A stretch of 64,000 bases of DNA from assembly GCF_000378045.1 (NCBI RefSeq), contig NZ_KB899107.1, positions 1-64,000 on the forward strand. The letters run 5' to 3'. Every line of letters starts with the position of its first letter. Position 1 is the first letter of the stretch. Under the pieces are notes generated by a model. The model was given only the letters and a program-made list of their open reading frames with translations, searched no databases and was not told where the DNA came from. Of the stretch, positions 28,628 through 40,649 are shown one piece after another. The translations under genes were made by a program, and so were the position numbers. The stretch is from Marinobacterium rhizophilum DSM 18822. Lineage in GTDB: Bacteria; Pseudomonadota; Gammaproteobacteria; Pseudomonadales; Balneatricaceae.

Positions 28628-29632
28628 TTGAACACAGCGCAAACGCTACGCCTGACCCTCGAACCTGACAACATCGAACACCTGGCCAACCTGTGCGGCC
28701 AGCTCGATGAACACCTCAAACTGATCGAACAACGCCTGCATATCGAAATCCGTAATCGCGGCAATCACTTTCAGCTGATTGGCGATCTGGAGATCGTGCG
28801 CGTTGTCGCCCAAATGCTGCAGGATCTCTACAAGGAAGCCGCCGCCGGCGTGCAGCTCACACCTGAAGCGGTGCACCTGCAGCTGCAACAATCCGGCGTC
28901 GAGCTGATACAAAACCGGATTGACCTGGGCAGCCCCGACATCAGCATCCGTACCAAGAAGGTCCACATACGGCCACGCGGTGAAAACCAGCAGCAGTACG
29001 TGCGTGCCATTCGCACGCGGGACATCAACTTCGGCATCGGCCCGGCCGGCACCGGCAAGACCTACCTGGCCGTGGCCTGCGCCGTGGAAGCCCTGGAACG
29101 CGAAGAGGTCAGCCGCATCCTGCTGGTACGCCCGGCGGTTGAAGCGGGCGAAAAGCTCGGCTTCCTGCCCGGTGACCTGGCCCAGAAGGTGGACCCCTAC
29201 CTGCGCCCGCTCTACGACGCCCTGTATGAAATGCTGGGTTTCGAGCGCGTCACCAAGCTGATCGAGCGCAACATCATCGAAGTGGCCCCGCTGGCCTACA
29301 TGCGCGGGCGCACACTGAACGGCTCCTTCGTGATTCTGGACGAAAGCCAGAACACCACGCGCGAGCAGATGAAGATGTTCCTGACCCGCATCGGTTTCGG
29401 CTCCACCGCCGTGATCACCGGTGACATCACCCAGGTGGATCTGCCCAAACACATGCAGTCCGGTCTAGTGCATGCCATGCAGGTGCTGGGCGATGTCGAC
29501 GAAATTGGCTTTACCCATTTTTCGGCCAAGGACGTGGTACGTCACCCGCTGGTCCAGCACATCGTGCGCGCGTACGAGCGCTTCGAGCAGGAACAGGAAA
29601 ACGCCGCAGCAACGGGAGCCCGTTCATCGTGA
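28628..29632 (+). CDS. ybeZ: PhoH-like ATPase (YbeZ)
   Basis: A 334-residue PhoH-family ATPase that works with the endoribonuclease YbeY in rRNA processing. The Walker A motif is [11 protein letters not shown] at about residues 139-149 and Walker B/sensor is [21 protein letters not shown] at about 236-256. The N-terminal domain precedes a KH-like region. The start is TTG, supported by AGGAG 5 nt upstream. The stop overlaps the ybeY start by 4 nt. Confidence 0.94.
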   Translation: MNTAQTLRLTLEPDNIEHLANLCGQLDEHLKLIEQRLHIEIRNRGNHFQLIGDLEIVRVVAQMLQDLYKEAAAGVQLTPEAVHLQLQQSGVELIQNRIDLGSPDISIRTKKVHIRPRGENQQQYVRAIRTRDINFGIGPAGTGKTYLAVACAVEALEREEVSRILLVRPAVEAGEKLGFLPGDLAQKVDPYLRPLYDALYEMLGFERVTKLIERNIIEVAPLAYMRGRTLNGSFVILDESQNTTREQMKMFLTRIGFGSTAVITGDITQVDLPKHMQSGLVHAMQVLGDVDEIGFTHFSAKDVVRHPLVQHIVRAYERFEQEQENAAATGARSS

Positions 29633-30084
29633 AACCCAGCATAGAATTGCAACTGGCCTGCGAGGCGGCGGATATCCCCGACGAAGCGCAGTTCCAGCTC
29701 TGGGTCGAAGCCGCCCTGCACGGGCGCTTCGAGGGTGGTGAACTCTGTATTCGCGTTGTCGACAGCAGCGAGAGCCAGGCACTGAATCTGCAGTACCGCG
29801 GCAAGGACAAGCCCACCAATGTACTGTCCTTCCCGTTCGAGGTTCCCGAGGGTATCGAACTGGACCTGCTCGGCGATCTGGTGATCTGCACCGACGTGGT
29901 GACAAGGGAAGCGCAGGAACAGCAAAAGCCTGTGCTCGATCATTGGGCGCATCTGGTTATTCACGGAACCTTGCATCTGCTGGGTTACGATCATATAAAG
30001 GACGAGGAAGCCGAAGAGATGGAAGCACTGGAACGGCAACTCCTTGCCGACCTGTCCATCCCGGATCCTTACCAGGAACGCTAG
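29629..30084 (+). CDS. ybeY: Endoribonuclease YbeY
   Basis: A metallo-endoribonuclease of 151 residues for 16S rRNA 3'-end maturation and ribosome quality control. The zinc motif [11 protein letters not shown] is at about residues 113-123, with the conserved Arg-Gly-Lys-Asp and NVLSFPFE segment near 62-74. The GTG start overlaps ybeZ (GTGA). Confidence 0.95.
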   Translation: MKPSIELQLACEAADIPDEAQFQLWVEAALHGRFEGGELCIRVVDSSESQALNLQYRGKDKPTNVLSFPFEVPEGIELDLLGDLVICTDVVTREAQEQQKPVLDHWAHLVIHGTLHLLGYDHIKDEEAEEMEALERQLLADLSIPDPYQER

Positions 30085-30096
30085 TCGAGGAACACC

Positions 30097-30939
30097 ATGA
30101 GCGTTGACCGATCGGGAGGCCAACCCCGAAGTTGGTTTGGCCGCCTTGCGCAGGCCTTTGCCGACGAACCCCGCACCCAGGAAGATCTGCTCTACCTGCT
30201 GCGCGAATCCGTTGAGGACAATGTCCTCAGTCTCGAAGCCCTCGGCATTATCGAGGGCGCCATGCAAGTGGCCGAAATGCAGGTGCGCGATGTGATGGTG
30301 CCGCGCTCGCAAATGGTGGTGGTACAGGTGGAGCAGTCGCCGCGCGACTTCCTGCCCCTGATCATCTCCAGCGCCCACAGCCGCTTTCCGGTAATCGGCG
30401 AAAGCCCCGACGAAGTACTGGGCATTCTGCTGGCCAAGGAGCTGCTGCCACTGATCCTGGAAGACAACTGCGACAATTTCGATATTCGCAACGCCCTGCG
30501 ACCGGTAACGGTGATTCCCGAATCCAAGCGCCTGAACACGCTGCTGCAGGAGTTTCGCGCCACCCGCAATCACATGGCGGTGGTCGTTGATGAGTACGGT
30601 GGTATCGCCGGCCTGATCACCATCGAAGACGTGCTGGAGCAGATTGTCGGCGAAATTGAGGATGAAACCGACATCGACGACGATGACGGCAATATCCGTT
30701 CGTTCGACGACAATGGCTTTATCGTCAAGGCGCTGACCCCCATCGAGGACTTTAACGAGTATTTCGATGTCGGCTTGCCCGACGATGACTTCGACACCAT
30801 TGGCGGTCTCGTTACCCAGCGTTTCGGTCACTTGCCGCGCAAGGACGAAAGTGTCGATCTGGATGTGTTCACCTTCAAGATACTGTCCGCCGACAACCGT
30901 CGCATTCGCCTGCTGCAGGTCAGCCGCCACCCGCGTTAA
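30097..30939 (+). CDS. corC: CorC/YbeX-family CBS-domain protein
   Basis: A soluble protein of 280 residues with two CBS domains (about 65-190; the first begins DVMVPRSQMVV) and a C-terminal CorC/HlyC domain (FDDNGFIVKALTPIEDFNEYF). The central VVDEYGGIAGLITIEDVLE is typical. The family is linked to magnesium/cobalt efflux and, through YbeX in E. coli, to ribosome metabolism. It lies 12 nt after ybeY and 14 nt before lnt. Confidence 0.93.
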   Translation: MSVDRSGGQPRSWFGRLAQAFADEPRTQEDLLYLLRESVEDNVLSLEALGIIEGAMQVAEMQVRDVMVPRSQMVVVQVEQSPRDFLPLIISSAHSRFPVIGESPDEVLGILLAKELLPLILEDNCDNFDIRNALRPVTVIPESKRLNTLLQEFRATRNHMAVVVDEYGGIAGLITIEDVLEQIVGEIEDETDIDDDDGNIRSFDDNGFIVKALTPIEDFNEYFDVGLPDDDFDTIGGLVTQRFGHLPRKDESVDLDVFTFKILSADNRRIRLLQVSRHPR

Positions 30940-30953
30940 CCCCGGAAGTCTCT

Positions 30954-32483
30954 ATGTTTGCGATGGAACGCGCTGTCCCGTTCTGGCTCAGAGCGCTGGC
31001 CGCCGCCCTTGCCGGCGGCCTGGTGCCGCTGGCTTTTGCCCCCTTTGATTTATGGCCGCTGGTACTGATCGCGCCGGCGCTGCTGTGGCTCTGCCTGCGA
31101 GACCAGTCGGCTCGCCACGGCGCCTGGCTCGGTTGGCTGTTTGGCCTCGGGTTTTATGGCGTCGGCATATCCTGGGTTTACGTCAGCATCCATACCTATG
31201 GCAATGCCTCGGTACTGCTGGCCGGCCTGCTGACCGCCGCCTTTGTCGCCGCACTCGCCCTGCTGAGCGCCGCCCAGGGCTGGATGTACGGCCGCCTGTT
31301 TGGTCGGGGCGCCGGCCAGTGGCTCGGGTTTGTCGGCCTCTGGCTGGTCTGGGAATGGATTCGCAGCTGGCTGCTGACCGGCTTTCCGTGGCTCTACCTG
31401 GGTTATCCGCTCATCGATACCCCGCTCGCGCTCTGGGCTCCAGTAGGCGGTGTCTGGGCGCTGAGCCTGATTGCGGTACTGCTGGGTACCGGGCTCGCCC
31501 AACTGATACTGGCACCCAACCGCCGCAGCCGCCTGCTGTGCGCGACGCTGATCAGCATTCCACTGCTGGGCAGCGCACTGCTGCCTACCAGCTGGACCCA
31601 GCCCTTCGGGGCGCCGCTCAAGGTTGCGCTGGTGCAGGGTAATATCCCGCAGCAGCTGAAGTGGGATGCCGACAGCCTGCACAACATTCTGCGGCGCTAT
31701 CAGCAGCTCAGCCTGCAAGCAGGCAAGGTCGATCTGCTGATCTGGCCCGAAACCGCGATTCCCGCCACCCTGAACCGGGCCGAACGCCAGCTGAACCCGT
31801 TCATCGAGACACTGGAGCGCAGCGGAACCGGCTTTATTTCCGGCCTGCCGTCGGTGCTGCAGGATAACCGGAACCCGGGCCGCAGCATCTATCACAACAG
31901 CCTGGCGATATTGACGCCTCAGTCCGCGGTCTACCACAAGCAGCGACTGGTGCCCTTTGGCGAATACGTGCCGCTGGAATCCTGGCTGCGCGGTCTGATC
32001 GATTTTTTCAATCTGCCGATGTCCGCCTTCAGCCTGCCCCAAACCGAACAGCAGGCGCTCCCTTTTCGACACCACCGCATCGCAGCAGCCATCTGCTACG
32101 AGATCGCCTACCCCGAACTGGTGCGGCGCTCGAGCCTGGAGTCCGACCTGTTACTGACCGTGTCCAACGATACCTGGTTCGGCCGCTCCATTGCCCCGGA
32201 TCAGCATCTGCAGATAGCCCGCATGCGCGCGCTTGAAACAGGTCGCTGGCTGATACGCGCCACCAACAACGGCATCAGCGCACTGGTCGACGATCAGGGC
32301 AAGCTCCGCGCCCTGGCGCCGCGTTACCAGAGTGCCGTACTGATAGACGACGTTCAGGCCATGCGCGGCCTGACGCCCTATCAGCGCACAGGCGTCTGGC
32401 CTGCACTGTTGATCGCCCTGCTGTGCTGCGCCCTGGCGCAGCCTTGCCTGCGTCGCACGGCCTGCACAACAGCTCACACCTAA
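30954..32483 (+). CDS. lnt: Apolipoprotein N-acyltransferase
   Basis: A 509-residue inner-membrane enzyme that adds the third acyl chain to lipoproteins. Six or so N-terminal helices (to about residue 210) precede a nitrilase-type catalytic domain. The Glu-Lys-Cys triad is visible in WPETAIP, YHKQRLVPFGEYVP and AAICYEIAYPE. The substrates in this window include FlgO, FlgP, the OmpA-like lipoprotein, LptE, RlpA and MltB. Last gene of the miaB cluster. Confidence 0.95.
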   Translation: MFAMERAVPFWLRALAAALAGGLVPLAFAPFDLWPLVLIAPALLWLCLRDQSARHGAWLGWLFGLGFYGVGISWVYVSIHTYGNASVLLAGLLTAAFVAALALLSAAQGWMYGRLFGRGAGQWLGFVGLWLVWEWIRSWLLTGFPWLYLGYPLIDTPLALWAPVGGVWALSLIAVLLGTGLAQLILAPNRRSRLLCATLISIPLLGSALLPTSWTQPFGAPLKVALVQGNIPQQLKWDADSLHNILRRYQQLSLQAGKVDLLIWPETAIPATLNRAERQLNPFIETLERSGTGFISGLPSVLQDNRNPGRSIYHNSLAILTPQSAVYHKQRLVPFGEYVPLESWLRGLIDFFNLPMSAFSLPQTEQQALPFRHHRIAAAICYEIAYPELVRRSSLESDLLLTVSNDTWFGRSIAPDQHLQIARMRALETGRWLIRATNNGISALVDDQGKLRALAPRYQSAVLIDDVQAMRGLTPYQRTGVWPALLIALLCCALAQPCLRRTACTTAHT

Positions 32484-32593
32484 GACAGGCAGTATCCTCA
32501 CATCAGAATGAGCGCGGCGCAGGTTATTAGTGCTACATCCGACCGGCTGCTAGGCTGCAAGGTACAACGCTCGATCAATCAGGAGGTGCCGCC

Positions 32594-32914
32594 ATGGCCG
32601 AATCGAAGCTTCCGAAGAACTATGTCCAGTTTCGCAGCCGGTACAAAAAGCTCGCCGGTGCGCTGGATAACCTGGGCAAGGCGGTACGTGAGGAAGGCCC
32701 GCTGGATGAAAAAAATGCCCAGCTGATTCAGCTCGCCGCGGCCGCCAGCATCCGCTCTGAGGGCGCCGTCCACAGCCACTGCCGCCGCGCACTGGACGCA
32801 GGCGCCAGCCGTGAAGAAATCCGCCACGCCATCATCCTGCTCACAAGCACCCTGGGGTTTCCGGCCATGATGGCTGCGCTCAGCTGGGTAGAGGACATAC
32901 TGGACGGCGACTGA
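32594..32914 (+). CDS. Carboxymuconolactone decarboxylase-like protein without redox cysteines
   Basis: A helical protein of 106 residues of the CMD/AhpD-like family. The core EGAVHSHCRRALDAGASREEI aligns with the family's C-x2-C-x3-H-x3-AL-x-AG motif and keeps the His. The two redox cysteines are replaced (Ser and Ala by alignment), and the only Cys follows the His. It is therefore more like gamma-CMD than AhpD. A strong ribosome site AGGAGGTG precedes the ATG. No aromatic-degradation genes are nearby, so the function is open. Confidence 0.75.
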   Translation: MAESKLPKNYVQFRSRYKKLAGALDNLGKAVREEGPLDEKNAQLIQLAAAASIRSEGAVHSHCRRALDAGASREEIRHAIILLTSTLGFPAMMAALSWVEDILDGD

Positions 32915-32930
32915 AACATCATGCGGATAA

Positions 32931-33215
32931 CGGCTCAGAACAGCAGAGCATCGGCAAACAGGACTACCCCCAAGAAAGAGCCGCAGCCCCTGGTTACCCA
33001 GCCCCGTAGCGGCTCAGAACAGCAGTGCATCGGCAAACAGGAGGACCACCCCAAGAGAGAGCCGCAGCCCCTGGTTACCCAGCCCCGTAGCGGCTCAGAA
33101 CAGCAATGCATCCGCAAACAGGATGACCACCCCAGGAGAGAGCCGCACCCCCTGGGTAACCGGCCCGGTAGCGGCTCAGAACAGCAGTGCATCGGCAAAC
33201 AGGATAACCACCAGG
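32931..33215 (-). repeat. Three ~80-bp tandem copies of the yqaA 3' end
   Basis: Units at 32931-33009 (79 bp), 33010-33090 (81 bp) and 33091-33171 (81 bp) lead into the genuine yqaA end from 33172. Each begins CGGCTCAGAACAGCA on the plus strand and contains the yqaA C-terminal codons and TGA stop (LFADALLF then stop). The two 81-bp units are in frame with yqaA, so only the repeated TGA separates them; the outermost 79-bp unit is shifted. Each unit has an inverted repeat GAGCCGC/GCGGCTC starting at the stop codon with an inner CTGG/CCAG-type stem. Confidence 0.92.
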
Positions 33216-33607
33216 TAACGCACGCCCTTGCCGATGCCCACCAGCACAACGAAGTAATGCAGCCGCACCCGCATGATACCGCCGATAAACGTCAGCGCAT
33301 CGCCGCCGATCGGCAGCCAGGCAAACAGCAGACTCCAGACACCGAAATGCTGGAACCAGCGCTGCGCCCGCTCCAGCTCCTTCGCCTTGATGGGGAACCA
33401 GCGCCGATCACTGTAGTGCAGCATGTACAGGCCCAGCCACCAGTTGAACACGGCCCCCAGGGTATTGCCTGCCGTGGCAATCAGCCATAACCAGCCCCAA
33501 TTGGCGGACTGTTCTGCCAGCAGAACGGCCAGATAGACCTCGGAGTAGAACGGCAGGATGGTGGCAGCGGCAAAGGCCCCGCCAAACAGCAGCAGATATT
33601 CAATCAT
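33176..33607 (-). CDS. yqaA: YqaA-family membrane protein (DedA-like, SNARE-associated)
   Basis: A membrane protein of 143 residues of the small YqaA branch of the DedA superfamily. The features are an N-terminal helix (YLLLFGGAFAAATILPFYSEVYLAVLL), the re-entrant-type segment TAGNTLGAVFNWWLG and SLLFAWLPIGGDALTFIGGIMRV. Members are candidate lipid or proton-dependent transporters. It follows the C26 gene by 2 nt and is the last of a four-gene minus-strand group. Its 3' end is tandemly copied downstream. Confidence 0.88.
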   Translation of the reverse strand: MIEYLLLFGGAFAAATILPFYSEVYLAVLLAEQSANWGWLWLIATAGNTLGAVFNWWLGLYMLHYSDRRWFPIKAKELERAQRWFQHFGVWSLLFAWLPIGGDALTFIGGIMRVRLHYFVVLVGIGKGVRYLVVILFADALLF

Positions 33608-33609
33608 TA

Positions 33610-34308
33610 TCAGTCATCAAGGGATTCAGGCATGCTCACGCTGGCGCAGTCTATCAGATAACGAAACAGACGACGTTGCGCCGCAAGGTACGGCAGATAT
33701 TCCGGATGCCACTGCACTCCGAGAATCAGCCGGCCCTGCTCGCATTCCACCGCCTGCACGAAGTTGTCCAGATCCCGCGCCGCAACCACCAGCCCCTCCC
33801 CCAGCCGCTCAATGGCCTGATGGTGCAGGCTGTTGATTCGCCAGCGCTCACGGCCCAGCACGCCGTGTAACACGCCCTGATGCGCGGCGAGCGCCGTCTT
33901 GCGCGGCAACGGTGTGCGGAAATTGGACGTTTTCCGGCGCAAACCGCGTATATCACCATGCAGCGAGCCGCCCAGCACCACATTGATAAGCTGGGCACCG
34001 CGGCAGATGCCCAGCATCGGCAGGCGGGTATGCAGAGCATGCTCGATCATTTCGATTTCAAAGCGGTCCCGCTGCGGGTCGATGGGCGCCCGACCATCAT
34101 CTTGGCCGCCATACAGCGTCGGGTCTATGTCATCGCCACCACCGATAATCAGCCCCTGCAGGCGATCGTGGCTGTGCAGCCGATAACTCGAGGGCGTCAG
34201 ACGCAGGGCCCGGCCACCGGCCATCCAGATAGCCAGGCGGCTGGCCCACCAGGCGGTGGCAACACGGCCATTGGGGCCCGTGACACCTATGACGGGTCGG
34301 TCAGCCAC
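33610..34308 (-). CDS. C26-type gamma-glutamyl hydrolase / class I glutamine amidotransferase-like
   Basis: A 232-residue class I glutamine amidotransferase-fold hydrolase, like PuuD (gamma-Glu-GABA hydrolase). The nucleophile is Cys in MLGICRGAQLINV and the His-Glu partners are in VQWHPEYLPY. The oxyanion segment is LIIGGGDDIDP. The start is GTG 34308, supported by AAGGTGG about 6 nt upstream; it overlaps the amidoligase by 22 nt. Pairing with an amidoligase suggests making and breaking of the same gamma-glutamyl or peptide amide bond. Confidence 0.85.
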   Translation of the reverse strand: MADRPVIGVTGPNGRVATAWWASRLAIWMAGGRALRLTPSSYRLHSHDRLQGLIIGGGDDIDPTLYGGQDDGRAPIDPQRDRFEIEMIEHALHTRLPMLGICRGAQLINVVLGGSLHGDIRGLRRKTSNFRTPLPRKTALAAHQGVLHGVLGRERWRINSLHHQAIERLGEGLVVAARDLDNFVQAVECEQGRLILGVQWHPEYLPYLAAQRRLFRYLIDCASVSMPESLDD

Positions 34309-35258
34309 AGATCCACCTTTTCTGACCAGGGGGCTACCCAGTCCGGTAACGGGCGCCGCAGATGGGCCAGGTACTCCTGGCACAGGCTGTCCAGCCGCGC
34401 GGGTGCCTGCACCAGCGCTTCGACCTGCTGCCAGTCGTTCCAGGCATCCAGCAAGTGCCAGTCCGGATTGTCGATATCGGAATTGGGCAGGCGGTAATGC
34501 AGCGTCGGGCGGGCATTGACCTTTTCGTCCTGCACCGCGGCCTGCACCGCCTTCGGATCCAGCCAGGCGAGCAGCGGCAGCATGTCCAGCGCCCGGTTGC
34601 GGGTCGGATTCTGCGCCAGATAGTCACGGATCAGTCGATCCTGGTCCGGCCAGTAGTCACTCTGCAGCACCTGCTCGCAGTACTCCCGCGTAAAGGGCTG
34701 AATGAACGTACTCAAGCGCCGTACCAGTGCGGTCTGCTCTCGCGCGCTGAGCCAGTCATGCAGGCACAGATACGCTTTCAGATAACGCACCAGGGTGTCA
34801 CTGTCCAGCGCCGGCAGTTCGGGATTAAAGTGCACGCCAAAGGCATAGCGGGCGGCACCGTGGGTCCCCAGGGCACCGGCCTCGCGCAGTGACTGCACCA
34901 GTGTTTCCAGCACATCCAGACGGGAAATCGGAATGGGCGGACAGACGATTTCAAACGGCACCAGGTTGCTGGCAACAGCCGCCAGCGCCTCGGTCGCGAG
35001 GTTTTCCAGCTCGCTGCTGTGACCATGGCTCTGCTCGCGCCCGAGCTTTTTCAGGTAGCGCATATCCAGTTCCAGACTGAAGACGCCAAACTCGGTGCCC
35101 GCGACCCGCTGTTCACACACGGACACTCGCTCGACCCGCCCGCCAAAGGTGGCGCGGATACAGCGGGCGATGTCGTCAAGCTCGATACCCGCCAGCTCTA
35201 TCTCAACCCCGACCCGTCGCTCGTGACCTTCCTGGGTTTGATCATGCTGCGGCGTCAT
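34287..35258 (-). CDS. Amidoligase-family enzyme
   Basis: A 323-residue member of the amidoligase family, related to gamma-glutamylcysteine synthetase and glutamine synthetase. The N-terminal RRVGVEIELAGIELDDIARCI has the Glu-x-Glu pattern of the ATP/metal site. SLELDMRYL, FEIVCPPIPIS and YAFGVHFNPEL supply further conserved residues. It is predicted to form an amide between a carboxylate and an amine; the substrates are unknown. ATG 35258 is preferred to a GTG two codons upstream. It overlaps the C26 gene. Confidence 0.85.
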   Translation of the reverse strand: MTPQHDQTQEGHERRVGVEIELAGIELDDIARCIRATFGGRVERVSVCEQRVAGTEFGVFSLELDMRYLKKLGREQSHGHSSELENLATEALAAVASNLVPFEIVCPPIPISRLDVLETLVQSLREAGALGTHGAARYAFGVHFNPELPALDSDTLVRYLKAYLCLHDWLSAREQTALVRRLSTFIQPFTREYCEQVLQSDYWPDQDRLIRDYLAQNPTRNRALDMLPLLAWLDPKAVQAAVQDEKVNARPTLHYRLPNSDIDNPDWHLLDAWNDWQQVEALVQAPARLDSLCQEYLAHLRRPLPDWVAPWSEKVDLWLTDPS

Positions 35259-35313
35259 GGCCACACCCGCATGGCTGTGCCGGTCCCGTTACCCGGCCAC
35301 AGAGCAAATACCC

Positions 35314-38600
<3,287 letters not shown>

Positions 38601-38615
38601 GGATTGGAGAAAGCA

Positions 38616-39101
38616 ATGACTGTGCAATTGAGGCTGATACTGCTGATCGCAACCCTGCTGTTAAGCAGCTGTGGCTTTCAGTTGCGCGGCAATGCTGAAG
38701 TGCCCAGCGAGTTGCGGGAACTGGCGCTGGAAATGCCCGCCGGCCGCAGTGCTCTGCGCCTGGAACTGAGCCGTACTCTGCGCGGCAATGGTATTGAGCT
38801 GGCTGCCGCCGCGCCGTACACCCTGAAAATTCTCGACGAGAAACAGGGCCGTCGCGTCGCATCGCTGAATGAACGCGTCAAGGCGGACGAATACGAACTG
38901 CGCACTGAGGTTCGCTTTCAGGTCACCCAGGGCGAGCGCTTTCTGATCGCACCGACGGCGGTACGCACGGAACGCGTCTATTCCTATAATGCTGATGCCA
39001 TTACCGCCAGTAATGCCCAGGAAGCCCTGCTGCGTCGTGAAATGCAGCAGGATATTTCGCGCCAGATTCTGCGCCTGTACATCGCCGCCGGTCAGCCATG
39101 A
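38616..39101 (+). CDS. lptE: LPS-assembly lipoprotein LptE
   Basis: LptE plugs the LptD barrel and assists insertion of lipopolysaccharide. The 161 residues have a lipoprotein signal (LLSSCGFQLRG, the LptE hallmark) and a small alpha/beta domain. The helix near the end (EALLRREMQQDISRQILRLY) is typical. GGAG precedes ATG 38616. It overlaps holA by 4 nt. Confidence 0.95.
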   Translation: MTVQLRLILLIATLLLSSCGFQLRGNAEVPSELRELALEMPAGRSALRLELSRTLRGNGIELAAAAPYTLKILDEKQGRRVASLNERVKADEYELRTEVRFQVTQGERFLIAPTAVRTERVYSYNADAITASNAQEALLRREMQQDISRQILRLYIAAGQP

Positions 39102-40126
39102 AACTGAAACCGGAACAGCTCGGCGCCCGACTGAAACAGGCTGTGGCGCCGGTCTATCTGGTCACCGGTGACGAGCCCCTTCTAGCCGAGGAAAGCTGCG
39201 ACCTGCTGCGCAAGGCCTTCCTCAGCCAGGGCTTTACCGAACGGGAAGTCCTTCACGTCGATGGCAGCTTCAAGTGGGAATACCTGCTCGAATGCGCCAG
39301 CGCCCTGTCACTGTTTGCCGAACGCAAGATCATCGAACTGCGTCTGGGCAGCCAAAAGTTGAACAAAAATGCCAGCGACATGCTGCAGCAGTACCTGGTC
39401 AACCCGGCCCCCGACAATGTGCTGCTGATCATTGCAGACAAGCTCGATGCCGGTGCAAAGAAAAGCGCCTGGTACAAGGCCATCGACAAGAGCGGCGTGA
39501 TTGTCGAGCTCTGGCCCATAGAGCCTGCCCAGCTGCCCGAGTGGATCCGGCGCCGTGCCGTGCAGATGGACATGCGCCTGGACGATAGTGCGGTTGAAGT
39601 CCTGTGCCAGCGAGTGGAAGGCAATCTGCTGGCAGCCCGCCAGGAAATGAGCAAACTGCAGCTGCTGTTTCCCAACAAGACCCTGAGCGCCGATGACGTT
39701 ATTGATGCCGTGTCGGACAGTTCGCGTTTCGATATCTTCGGCCTCACCGACGCCGCCCTCGGCGCCCAGCCTCAGCGCGTCACACGCATTATTCAGGTGT
39801 TGCGCCAGGAAGGCACTGAACCTGCAGTGGTGCTCTGGGCACTGGCCCGGGAGATTCGCACCCTGCATGCCGTACAGCGCGGCCTGCAACAGGGCAGCGC
39901 CTTTGACAGCCTGTGCCAGCAGCAGCGCCTGTTCGGCAAGCGCAAGCAACTGGTGCGCAACACCACCAAACGCCTGTCCCCCGCCACGCTGGAAAACCTG
40001 CTGCAGCAGGCCGCCGAAGTGGACCGGCTGGTAAAAGGCGCCCGCGCCGGTGACCCCTGGCTGCCACTGACCTCAATTCTGCTGCACCTGGCCGGTACCG
40101 TACTGCCACTGGATGCCACCGGCTGA
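39098..40126 (+). CDS. holA: DNA polymerase III delta subunit
   Basis: A clamp-loader subunit of 342 residues that opens the beta clamp. The N-terminal domain has the conserved VYLVTGDEPLLAEESCDLLRKAF; the region FAERKIIELRL is the usual clamp-interaction area. The C-terminal collar domain (from about 215) holds ILHLAGT at the end. Its start overlaps lptE (ATGA). An unusual AT-rich, DnaA-box-rich intergenic region follows. Confidence 0.95.
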   Translation: MKLKPEQLGARLKQAVAPVYLVTGDEPLLAEESCDLLRKAFLSQGFTEREVLHVDGSFKWEYLLECASALSLFAERKIIELRLGSQKLNKNASDMLQQYLVNPAPDNVLLIIADKLDAGAKKSAWYKAIDKSGVIVELWPIEPAQLPEWIRRRAVQMDMRLDDSAVEVLCQRVEGNLLAARQEMSKLQLLFPNKTLSADDVIDAVSDSSRFDIFGLTDAALGAQPQRVTRIIQVLRQEGTEPAVVLWALAREIRTLHAVQRGLQQGSAFDSLCQQQRLFGKRKQLVRNTTKRLSPATLENLLQQAAEVDRLVKGARAGDPWLPLTSILLHLAGTVLPLDATG

Positions 40127-40649
40127 TCCCCCTGCTGGCTCACACTGCCAGTCCGCACCTTTTCTCCAGGGCTCAGCACTTCTGCCTGCCGGGTGTTTTG
40201 CGATCGACAAGTGATCACAAAGCAGCCAATTTTACCTCAGCCCGCAGCGGCGGCACTCACCCCATTTACCCTTAAGTTATACACAGAGTTACCCCTGCAT
40301 TTTGTGGATAAAAGTACTAAAGCCGATCGTAAAATTTTTCGACCAGGCTTGACAACGGCCTTTCGAGGCGCGTTTTTTTCTACCCATATACACAGCTCAA
40401 GTTACTGAAAATCTACATTTTTTACCGTTCAAAAAACGCACGTATCAGGCAACACGCCGGCTCCGCACGTCTCTGGATCTGTACCCATACCTTATTCACA
40501 ATCTTATACACAGGATTCGGGGATAACCTTTAACGTCAGTTCCATCCTGCGCTTGTCCACAGCGGGCAAGTTGTCCCCAGACAGGCCTCCACCGCCATCA
40601 GGGTGTATAACTAAAAGGGATCGGACCAGAGTCACTTCAGGAGCACAGA
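40127..40649. other. Intergenic cluster of DnaA boxes with AT-rich tracts
   Basis: Four perfect TTATNCACA boxes lie within 236 bp: 40277-40285 (+), 40303-40311 (-, TTATCCACA), 40492-40500 (+) and 40504-40512 (+). One-mismatch boxes lie at 40386-40394 and 40553-40561. AT-rich runs (40329-40340, 40373-40383, 40404-40425) and GATC sites (40202, 40213, 40325, 40476, 40619) are interspersed. No convincing gene is present. This resembles an origin, datA or DARS site. dnaA, dnaN, rpmH and mnmG are not near, and flanking genes mostly point towards it, which argues against a main oriC. Confidence 0.7.

Noticed and set aside
29542..30930. 462-codon minus-strand frame opposite ybeY and corC
   Set aside because: Shadow of two well-conserved genes on the other strand; no ribosome site or family match.
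40193..40408. 71-codon open frame inside the DnaA-box region
   Set aside because: AT-rich intergenic DNA, no ribosome site and no family; the DnaA boxes explain the sequence better.
40190..40625. Reading the DnaA-box cluster as the main chromosomal origin
   Set aside because: No dnaA, dnaN, recF, rpmH or mnmG nearby, and the flanking operons mostly point towards the site rather than away.
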